Source of the DNA: Acidimicrobiia bacterium
GTDB lineage: Bacteria > Actinomycetota > Acidimicrobiia > IMCC26256 > JAENVU01
Reading direction: 5' to 3'
Assembly (NCBI GenBank): GCA_025357995.1
Contig: JANYLF010000127.1
Location: 1 to 6,480 of the forward strand
Length of the DNA stretch: 6,480 nucleotides
In this document: positions 1 through 5,237 of the stretch, piece after piece
Layout: the number at the start of each line of letters is the position of its first letter
Numbering within the stretch: position 1 is the stretch's first letter
Translations under genes and position numbers: made by a program
Notes under the pieces: generated by a model
Database searches by the model: none
Told to the model about the DNA's origin: nothing
The model's input: the letters and a program-made list of their open reading frames with translations, nothing else

Positions 1-478
1 CGCCGTCGTCGGCACCCTCGACCTCGGATACCTCACCGGGCACGAACGCGACGAGATCGTCGATCCGGCCGACGCGCGCGCCGCGCCACCGCGGCGCAAC
101 CCGCATCCCCACGGCGAGCGCGGCGGGCGAACCGGCATCGACTGCGTGAAGCAGAGGAGTGGAGGCACCGTCGAGCCGGATCAGCGCGAACGCAAACGCG
201 TGCTCGAGCGGGTGTTGTTCCGATGGAACGGGCACCCACGCCCACGACTCCACGGTGCCGTTCGGCCCCACTTCGACCATCTCGTCCACGGCGAGTTCCG
301 CCCCGGTATGGGGGTCCCATTCGAGCGGCGGCACGATCACGCGATCGCCGGATCGGATGCCGAGAATGCGTCGCTCGGTGAGGCCGGTCATGAACATCCC
401 GATCACCGGCCCGAGCGACCGTTTGTACGGGAACGTGATCGAGTTCTCGACGAAGCGTGTCAACGGATCTCCAGTCAC
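1..478 (-). CDS. DUF35 / OB-fold protein lacking zinc-ribbon cysteines (partial, 3' end off window)
   Basis: The first 159 residues are visible and the frame is open through the left edge. An N-terminal strand-helix stretch (FPYKRSLGPVIGMFMTGL, about residues 16-33) leads into the ribbon region (RILGIRSGDRVIVPP, 37-51) and then an OB-fold barrel (about 64-148: GTVESWAWVPVP, FAFALIRLDG, LLHAVDAG, VGMRVAPRW). These are hallmarks of DUF35 OB-fold proteins, which usually pair a rubredoxin-like zinc ribbon with an OB fold and act as partners of thiolases, lipid-transfer proteins or MaoC hydratases in acyl-CoA and steroid side-chain pathways. The four usual ribbon cysteines are absent; no Cys occurs in the visible part. 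GTG at 478 is the only ATG/GTG/TTG start in this frame between the upstream stop near 580 and the conserved domain; no strong Shine-Dalgarno is seen. Homologues of this layout often carry a second domain, which would lie outside the window. Family call is fairly sure; the exact partner is unknown. Confidence 0.8.
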   Translation of the reverse strand, partial: MTGDPLTRFVENSITFPYKRSLGPVIGMFMTGLTERRILGIRSGDRVIVPPLEWDPHTGAELAVDEMVEVGPNGTVESWAWVPVPSEQHPLEHAFAFALIRLDGASTPLLHAVDAGSPAALAVGMRVAPRWRGARVGRIDDLVAFVPGEVSEVEGADDG

Positions 479-594
479 GACGCGCCGACCGTCGACGCGT
501 CCGTGATCATCACCCGTACGCAGCTCGCGGTGCCAATACGCACTCGACGCGCCCCGAGGGAGGCCATGATGGCCACTTCAGCGAGGAGAACGGC
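479..594. promoter_or_regulatory. Divergent intergenic region with small palindrome
   Basis: These 116 bp separate the divergent DUF35 and TrmO-family starts and must hold both promoters unless one gene is leaderless. The palindrome GTGATCATCAC (503-513, 5-bp arms around one base) lies 25 bp upstream of the GTG at 478 and could be an operator. No convincing -35/-10 pair is visible on either strand. The operator reading is a guess; an 11-bp palindrome can occur by chance. Confidence 0.3.
583..588 (+). promoter_or_regulatory. Shine-Dalgarno fixing the TrmO-family start
   Basis: GAGGAG ends 6 nt before the ATG at 595. It selects this start over the in-frame ATG at 457, which would add 46 unconserved residues and run into the divergent DUF35 gene. 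Confidence 0.75.
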
Positions 595-1059
595 ATGAGC
601 GAATTCACCGTCAGGCCGATCGGTCACGTACGCGGCGGGCGCGATCAACCGATCGACGACAACTGGGACGCGGTCGCCGCGCGCATCGAGCTGGACCGAT
701 CCGTGGTTGACCCCGAAGCCACACTCGGGCTCGACGCGTTCTCGCACGTCGAGGTGATCTTCGTCTTCGATCGCGTCGACGAGAGCTCGGTGTGCCGCGG
801 TGCCCGCCATCCACGCGGTCGGGACGATTGGCCACTCGTCGGAATCCTCGCCCAGCGCGCCAAGGATCGCCCGAACCGGATCGGGTCCACCGTGTGCCGG
901 GTGCTCGCAGTGGGCCCGGGATGGGTCGACGTATCGGGGCTCGACGCGATCGACGGCACTCCCGTGGTCGACGTGAAGCCGTACATGCACAGGTTCGCGC
1001 CGCGCAATGAGGTCCGCGAACCCGCGTGGGCGACCGAACTCATGTCCGACTACTGGTAA
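595..1059 (+). CDS. trmO: TrmO/TsaA-family tRNA (t6A37) N6-methyltransferase
   Basis: The product has 154 residues, the size of the TsaA core domain. TrmO uses S-adenosylmethionine to methylate the N6 of t6A37 in certain tRNAs reading ACN codons, giving m6t6A and tuning decoding; it acts in the cytoplasm. Visible family features are the opening strand FTVRPIGHVRG (4-14), AFSHVEVIFVFD (48-59), the RHPRGR block (71-76), the signature GILAQRAKDRPNRIGSTVCRVL (83-104, the AQR-x3-RPN-x-IG part being diagnostic) and the closing LDAIDGTPVVDVKPYM (116-131). Start is ATG 595 behind a clear GAGGAG. The last 10 bp overlap the 3' end of the convergent peroxiredoxin-like gene. E. coli TrmO has an extra C-terminal domain that is missing here; short actinobacterial forms consisting of the core alone are common. 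Family is near certain. The substrate is inferred from the family, and some short homologues are untested. Confidence 0.9.
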   Translation: MSEFTVRPIGHVRGGRDQPIDDNWDAVAARIELDRSVVDPEATLGLDAFSHVEVIFVFDRVDESSVCRGARHPRGRDDWPLVGILAQRAKDRPNRIGSTVCRVLAVGPGWVDVSGLDAIDGTPVVDVKPYMHRFAPRNEVREPAWATELMSDYW

Positions 1060-1583
1060 CGATGGAGCGCGCGCATGACCTCGCCGACGGTTGGATAGTC
1101 GCCAACACCGTCCGCGATGTACGACCACATCACGGTCCGATCGGTTGCGATCAACGCGACCCCCGAGAGGCGACGCCAATCGCCTGTGACGCGACCCTGG
1201 CGAGCGCCGCGCGCGTACGCGCCGAGGTACCGGCGAAGCGTCGACGGTCGCAACCACTCCCCGATCCCAACCCGCCCGATCCCCAACGCGCGATAGAAAT
1301 TCGCGTCGGGATCGACGAGACACTCGAAGGGCAGGCCGTCGTGCATGAGCCGAGCAGCCTGCCAATCCGCGCCGGTGCCGATCACCACGACGGTCACATC
1401 ACACGACTCGATCTCGGCACGAGCCTCACGCAACTGCGCCAGGAAATCGAGACACGGAATTCAGCCGTAGTAGCGAATCGCGACCACGAGCAGGGTCCGC
1501 TCGAGAAACGCGCCGAACTCCACTTCGGCACCGCCTGCCGTCTTGAGAGCAATCAGAGGAAGCGCCCCGCCGACTCGTGCCAT
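1050..1583 (-). CDS. Peroxiredoxin-like (AhpC/TSA superfamily) selenoprotein, candidate Sec41 (UxxC)
   Basis: Reading from ATG 1583 gives 177 residues interrupted only by TGA at codon 41. The N-terminus (MARVGGALPLIALKTAGG, then VEFGAFLERTLLVVAIRYYG) is the usual entry strand of thioredoxin-fold Prx-like proteins, and the TGA falls in RYYG-U-IPC-LDFLAQL, where relatives have RYYGC..C. So U41 replaces the peroxidatic or thiol-active Cys and Cys44 is the CxxC partner. Downstream are the fold's later elements: VTVVVIGTG (about 63-71), FECLVDPDANFYRALGIGR (about 86-104) and ALIATDRTVMWSYIADGVGDYPTVGEVMRAL (about 143-173). The family reduces peroxides or exchanges disulfides in the cytoplasm; the substrate is unknown. 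AAGGTGAGG precedes the ATG. Initiating after the TGA would delete the first strand and active site. A hairpin fitting a bacterial SECIS follows the TGA. Alternatives are a nonsense mutation (recent pseudogene) or a sequencing error. Sec insertion needs SelA/SelB/SelC, not seen here. The gene is convergent with, and overlaps by 10 bp, the TrmO gene. Confidence 0.78.
1420..1449 (-). promoter_or_regulatory. Candidate bacterial SECIS hairpin
   Basis: The RNA starts 12 nt after the UGA. An outer stem of 3 bp (CGA with UCG), an internal loop of UUU against C, 3 bp (CCU with AGG), a G.G mismatch, 4 bp (GCGC with GCGU, one a G-U pair) and an AGUU tetraloop can be folded by hand. The apical loop starts 26 nt past the UGA, inside the usual bacterial range (about 16-37 nt), has a G among its first two bases and contains GU, the element SelB reads in E. 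coli. The U-rich internal loop is reminiscent of the bulged U of the fdhF element. The folding is manual, and high-GC coding sequence forms hairpins readily. Confidence 0.6.
1461..1463 (-). other. In-frame TGA, probable selenocysteine codon (Sec41)
   Basis: TGA is the only interruption in an otherwise continuous Prx-like frame and coincides with the first position of the family's CxxC active site (here U-I-P-C). That exact match is the strongest argument for recoding over a random stop. Confidence 0.75.
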
Positions 1584-1584
1584 A

Positions 1585-1593
1585 CCTCACCTT
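1585..1593 (-). promoter_or_regulatory. Shine-Dalgarno of the Prx-like gene
   Basis: AAGGTGAGG lies 1 nt upstream of the ATG at 1583, with its AAGG core 6 nt away. It supports initiation upstream of the in-frame TGA and hence a recoded, full-length product. Confidence 0.65.
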
Positions 1594-1683
1594 GCCAACT
1601 CTGCGAGATGTAAGCAAGATCTCCGATCGCGTGAGTCGCGGGTTCGGTTGGGATCCCATCCGAGCAGGTCGGAGTCACAACGA

Positions 1684-1691
1684 AGAGGGAG
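1684..1691 (+). promoter_or_regulatory. Shine-Dalgarno of the lipoprotein gene
   Basis: AGAGGGAG sits 6 nt before ATG 1698, supporting a start that leaves a complete lipoprotein signal peptide. Confidence 0.7.
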
Positions 1692-1697
1692 ACCGCC

Positions 1698-3086
1698 ATG
1701 AGAGGTCGATCCATCATCATGGTGACGGTGATCGCCTTGATCGCGACCGCCTGTAGGAGTAGCGGGACCACGAGCGCGAATCCGGACTCGACGACCGCGC
1801 CGACGTCGGCATCGACCAAGACCGCGAACTTCGGCACGTTGAAGAACGTGTGCACGCCTGGCCACCCCTCCGGTTCGCCGACGATCGGCGTCACCCCCAC
1901 CGAGGTGCATATCGCCACGTTCTCCGACCGCGGCTTCGTCGGACGACCCGGACTGAATCAAGAGTTGTTCGACACGGCCGATGTCTTCGCCGCATGGTGC
2001 AACGAGCGCGGTGGCATCAACGGCCGAAAGATCGTCGTCGACAAGCGAGACGCGGCACTCACCGAAACCAAGCCGCGCATGGTGGAATCGTGCGCGCAAG
2101 ACTTCGTGATGGTCGGCGGCGGTGCGACCTTCGACCAAGACGGTGTGGAGACGCGCTTGAAGTGTCTCCTCCCCGACTTCTCCGGGTTCGTGGTCAGTGC
2201 GCCGGCCCGTGGCGCCGACCTCGTCATCCAACCGCTCCCAAACTCGATCAAGAGCCTCCAGATCGGCATCCTCAACTACCTCGCCGCACGGTTCCCCGCG
2301 GCGACGAAGCGGGCAGGCGTGCTCACCGGCGACATCTCCACCACGAAGGTGGTTGCCGATCAGAATGCCGAGGCGGCGAAGGCGATCGGGTGGAACATCG
2401 TGTACTCCGACGCGTACCCCGCGGCAGGTCTCGCCGACTGGACTCCGTACGCCCAGAAGCTCAAGGACAGCGGCGTCAAAGGTCTCATCTGGATCGGAGA
2501 ACCCGAGGGTCTCGCGCACCTGCTTCATGCCGTCAAGGACATCGGCTACCACCTCGACTTCGTGCGGGCCGACGCCAACCACTACGACAAGAAGCTCATC
2601 GATCTCGGTACCGACGCGCTCGACGCCAACTTCGTGTTCATCCAGAGCGGCTTCCTTCCGTTCGAACAAGCCAACCCGTCGAACGCGACCGGCCAGTACC
2701 TGCAAGCATTCAAGGACTACCTCCCCGCGGGCAAGAGCCACGCGTACCTCGGGTTGCAAGCGTGGTCCGCGTGGTTGCTGTTCGCGACCGCGGCGAAGGA
2801 TTGCGGCAACGACCTCACGCGCGCGTGCGTGTACGCAACGGCGAAGAAGTTCAATACGTGGACCGGCGGTGGACTGCACGGGACAACCAACCCGAGCGCC
2901 GGCACGTCCGGGCCGTGCGACATCATCGAAGTCGCGACACCGAAGGGATTCACGGTCGCGCCCGGCCAGCATCCCAACGACGGCATCTACGCGTGTAGTC
3001 CGAAGAACATCTACGCACTCACCGGCGACTACGGCAAGGGCGTGACCCTCGCCGATGTCGGCCAGAGCATCAGTAACCTCAAGTAA
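1698..3086 (+). CDS. ABC transporter substrate-binding lipoprotein, Liv-type (periplasmic binding protein type 1)
   Basis: The 462-residue product begins with a short basic n-region (MRGR), a hydrophobic core (SIIMVTVIALIATA) and Cys19, a lipobox-like site (ATA-C; Ala rather than Leu at -3). A Ser/Thr-rich linker (about 20-43) follows, as expected for a lipid-anchored binding protein outside the membrane. The type-1 periplasmic-binding fold is recognisable from PTEVHIATFSDRG (67-79), FAAWCNERGGINGRKIVV (97-114), a VGGGATFDQDGV segment (139-150), the domain-crossover stretch KRAGVLTGDISTTKVVADQ (204-222), DWTPYAQKLKDSGVKGLIW (247-265) and a distal YLGLQAWSAWLLFATAAK helix (350-367). This family binds branched-chain amino acids, amides, urea, short acids or aromatic compounds; the ligand cannot be told here. 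Eight further Cys (52, 101, 132, 156, 369, 377, 407, 433) could form disulfides, a common trait of actinobacterial members. No permease or ATPase gene adjoins it, so it is an orphan component in this window. Its 3' end overlaps the convergent ligase by 8 bp. Confidence 0.88.
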   Translation: MRGRSIIMVTVIALIATACRSSGTTSANPDSTTAPTSASTKTANFGTLKNVCTPGHPSGSPTIGVTPTEVHIATFSDRGFVGRPGLNQELFDTADVFAAWCNERGGINGRKIVVDKRDAALTETKPRMVESCAQDFVMVGGGATFDQDGVETRLKCLLPDFSGFVVSAPARGADLVIQPLPNSIKSLQIGILNYLAARFPAATKRAGVLTGDISTTKVVADQNAEAAKAIGWNIVYSDAYPAAGLADWTPYAQKLKDSGVKGLIWIGEPEGLAHLLHAVKDIGYHLDFVRADANHYDKKLIDLGTDALDANFVFIQSGFLPFEQANPSNATGQYLQAFKDYLPAGKSHAYLGLQAWSAWLLFATAAKDCGNDLTRACVYATAKKFNTWTGGGLHGTTNPSAGTSGPCDIIEVATPKGFTVAPGQHPNDGIYACSPKNIYALTGDYGKGVTLADVGQSISNLK

Positions 3087-4440
3087 CTCGCCGCGTACGG
3101 GCGACGAGTTCGTGGCGTTTCACCTTGCCGGCATCGTTGCGCGGGACGACGTCGATCCACTCGAACGCCACGGGGACCTTGTACGCCACGAGATGCTCGC
3201 GACACAGCGCAGACAGCTCGGCGTCGTCGACCCGTCGGCCGACGACCCACGCGACCGGCACCTCACCCAGCCGGTCGTCGGGTCGACCGACAACGGCGAC
3301 GTCGTCGACTGCAGGTGAGAGTCGGAGCACGTCCTCCACCGCCTCCGGGAACACCTTGTTGCCGCCGCGATTGATCACATCACCGGCGCGGCCCTCGATC
3401 CACACGAAGCCGTCGGCGTCGATCCGGGCGAGGTCGCCGGTGTCGATGAAGCCGTCGGCGTCGATCCGATCCTCGATCCCCACCGCGGTGTTCGGCGGTC
3501 GCACGAGCAGGTGATCCTCATCGTCGATACGGAGATCGACACCGGGATGCGCACGACCGACCGCACCGATCTTCTCGGGATGTTCCTTCGCATCGGCGGC
3601 CGTCCAGCCGATGACTTCGCCGATCTCGGCCTGGCCGTAGCCGTTCAGGACCAACACGGGATAGCGCGCCGCGAAGCGTTGCGCCTGGATCGGCGAGAGC
3701 GGCGCAGTGATCGACCGCACGTACTTCAAGGGACTCAGATCGTCGACGTCCGAATCGGTGAGTGCGACCATCGCCGCCGGCGGGAGCACCGTCGAGCGGA
3801 TCTCGAAACGGCGCACGAGCTGCGCGAACGCCTGCGGCTCGAACTGGTCCATCATCACCAGCTCGGCACCGGCACGGAGACCGAAGAGTGCGTTGTACAA
3901 CCCGGCGTTGAGTGCCATCGAGACCGGAATGAGATTGGGCGTCGGTCGCTTCGACGGCACTCGCGGCGTGGCGCGCAGCGGGCCGAGGACGCGATCCAAC
4001 AACTCTACGTACGCGGTGTGCGTGTGATGAATCGCCTTGGGTCGCCCCGTGGTGCCCGAGGTCCACATCACGAACGCGAGGTCGTCGTCGTACCTGCGAT
4101 CGGAATCGAGGCGCGTCACGCCCGACTCCGTGACGAGCGCGACGGGCGCGGTCTGCTCAAGAACGGCGTCGACCTCCGCCGGGGGATGCCGGGGGTTCAC
4201 GGGTACGTACACCGCGCCGGCGATCCACACCGCGGCCATCGTCGCCACCAGCTCCGATCCGTTCGGAAGCTGCACCGCGATCGCGCGGCCGCGCGCGTCG
4301 CCGGTCGCGTCGACGAGCGCGGCGGCAATCCGGCGGGCGCTCGCGCGGGCATCGCCTGCCGTCACGGACTGTGCGGCGGTGTGGAGGAGCAGCTCGTCGT
4401 CCCGGAACGGATGATGGAGCAGGAGGTCCGCGAGATTCAC
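3079..4440 (-). CDS. AMP-forming acyl-CoA ligase/synthetase (ANL superfamily)
   Basis: The enzyme activates a carboxylic acid with ATP to an acyl-adenylate and then, most likely, an acyl-CoA. From GTG 4440 it has 453 residues. Core motifs in order are the P-loop WTSGTTGRPK (126-135), NGYGQAE (266-272, the usual Y-G-x-T/A-E), DTGDL (333-337), the hinge GRAGDVINRGGNKVFPE (350-366) and PRNDAGKVKR (433-442) with catalytic Lys439 in the C-terminal lid. All expected catalytic elements are present. It is shorter than typical 500-550-residue acyl-CoA ligases, mainly through a trimmed N-terminus and short loops. GTG 4440 is chosen because it overlaps the upstream crotonase stop as GTGA, suggesting translational coupling, and gives VNLADLLLHHPF as the natural start; GTG 4455 would add five residues. 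Neither has a clear Shine-Dalgarno. It is the last gene of the operon. The acid is unknown; fatty, alicyclic or aromatic acids are all possible. Confidence 0.88.
   Translation of the reverse strand: MNLADLLLHHPFRDDELLLHTAAQSVTAGDARASARRIAAALVDATGDARGRAIAVQLPNGSELVATMAAVWIAGAVYVPVNPRHPPAEVDAVLEQTAPVALVTESGVTRLDSDRRYDDDLAFVMWTSGTTGRPKAIHHTHTAYVELLDRVLGPLRATPRVPSKRPTPNLIPVSMALNAGLYNALFGLRAGAELVMMDQFEPQAFAQLVRRFEIRSTVLPPAAMVALTDSDVDDLSPLKYVRSITAPLSPIQAQRFAARYPVLVLNGYGQAEIGEVIGWTAADAKEHPEKIGAVGRAHPGVDLRIDDEDHLLVRPPNTAVGIEDRIDADGFIDTGDLARIDADGFVWIEGRAGDVINRGGNKVFPEAVEDVLRLSPAVDDVAVVGRPDDRLGEVPVAWVVGRRVDDAELSALCREHLVAYKVPVAFEWIDVVPRNDAGKVKRHELVARTRRVT
3406..3468 (-). repeat. Two identical 21-nt direct repeats 42 bp apart within the ligase gene
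   Basis: The same 21 bases occur at 3406-3426 and 3448-3468 on the plus strand, in the same reading frame. They encode RIDADGF on both sides of the DTGD motif. Flanking D-G residues are normal around this motif in the family, so this may be coincidence or a small gene-conversion patch. Confidence 0.6.
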
Positions 4441-5237
4441 GTCAGCGGCTGCCACACCGGATCACGTTTCTCCGCGAACGCGCGCGGGCCTTCGTCTTGA
4501 TCCGGGTGGCCCCACATCCCCACGAGATGACCCGCGCCCACCTTGCACGCGTCCGTGAGCCCGTACTCCAGGGCGGCCCACAAGGCTTTCTTGGTCGCGG
4601 CCATCGCCGCTGGCGAATTCCGGGCGATCAGCTCCGCGAGTTCCTGCGCACGTTCGCGCAGCCGTTCGGGCGGGTCGACCACTTCCGAGATCATCCCGAG
4701 CGCCAACGCGCGGGCAGCCGACATGCGCTCGTATTTGCCCATGAACGCCATCCGCATGACGGCTTCCGCTGGCATCTTGCGCATCAGCCCGATCGCCTCG
4801 ATGGCCACGACTTGACCGACCGACACGTGCGGGTCGAAGAACTGCGCGTCGCTCGCCGCGATCACGATGTCGGCATCGGCCACCCAATGGAATGCTCCGC
4901 CCGCACACAGGCCATTCACCGCGGTGATCACCGGTTTCCACACTTGCTGATGCCACGCGGTGAAATGCAGGTCGAACTGCTCCACCGATTCGCGGTAGCG
5001 CTCCATTCCCAGACCGTCGGTCGCCACTTCCGAGACATCGGCACCCGTTTGAAACGCGCGGCCATTGCCGGTGTGGACGATGACGCGCACGTCCGGATCG
5101 TCGTCGAGCTCACGCCACGCCAGTGCGAACTCGTCGCGCATAGCGCTGTTCATCGCATTGAGTTGGTCAGGCCGATTGTTGATCAGCCAGCCAACCGGGC
5201 CGTGACGTTCGATCACCAGATGTTCGTACGTGGTCAC
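4437..5237 (-). CDS. Crotonase-fold enoyl-CoA hydratase/isomerase family protein, non-canonical active site
   Basis: From GTG 5237 the product has 266 residues, normal for the family. Visible features are the substrate-binding NRPDQLNAMN (21-30), the first oxyanion-hole loop GRAFQTGADVSEV (59-71, backbone NH near Ala66), the second oxyanion element VNGLCAGGAFHWVADADIVI (107-126, near Gly114), FFDPHVSVG (133-141) and the C-terminal trimerisation helices. Classical hydratases have catalytic Glu in the two positions that here align with His117 and His137; relatives with an F-x-D-P-H-V-S pattern are widespread in actinobacteria and their reaction is mostly unknown. It binds an acyl-CoA and stabilises an enolate; whether it hydrates, isomerises or hydrolyses is open. 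GTG 5237 is preferred because it overlaps the dehydrogenase stop as GTGA and yields the family-like start VTTYEHLVIERHG; ATG 5258 would add seven residues. It is the middle gene of the dehydrogenase-crotonase-ligase operon. Confidence 0.87.
   Translation of the reverse strand: MTTYEHLVIERHGPVGWLINNRPDQLNAMNSAMRDEFALAWRELDDDPDVRVIVHTGNGRAFQTGADVSEVATDGLGMERYRESVEQFDLHFTAWHQQVWKPVITAVNGLCAGGAFHWVADADIVIAASDAQFFDPHVSVGQVVAIEAIGLMRKMPAEAVMRMAFMGKYERMSAARALALGMISEVVDPPERLRERAQELAELIARNSPAAMAATKKALWAALEYGLTDACKVGAGHLVGMWGHPDQDEGPRAFAEKRDPVWQPLT

Larger units (their letters stand above)
1584..1697. promoter_or_regulatory. Divergent intergenic region, Prx-like gene / substrate-binding lipoprotein
   Basis: These 114 bp contain the ribosome binding sites of both divergent genes and presumably both promoters. 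The perfect 10-bp palindrome TGGGATCCCA (1649-1658) and a spaced 6-bp inverted repeat CTCCGA/TCGGAG (1621-1626 and 1669-1674) could be operators but may be chance. No clear -35/-10 pair was found by eye. Confidence 0.3.

Noticed and set aside
457..594. N-terminal extension of the TrmO-family protein from ATG 457
   Set aside because: The extra 46 residues are Arg/His-rich and unlike the family, while ATG 595 has a proper ribosome binding site.
475..1365. 296-residue minus-strand open frame spanning the TrmO and Prx-like genes
   Set aside because: It is out of frame with the Prx-like gene and antisense to TrmO; its composition is Arg-rich and it shows no family motif.
1050..1433. Stand-alone 127-residue protein starting after the TGA
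   Set aside because: It would begin mid-helix without the first strand or active site, and the homology-like sequence plus a Shine-Dalgarno lie upstream of the TGA.
1587..2972. 461-residue minus-strand open frame opposite the lipoprotein gene
   Set aside because: Arg/Gly/Val-rich antisense shadow of a clear substrate-binding protein; no recognisable domain, and it would overlap two real genes.
3511..4500. 329-residue plus-strand open frame antisense to the ligase
   Set aside because: Antisense shadow; the minus strand carries all ANL motifs in order.
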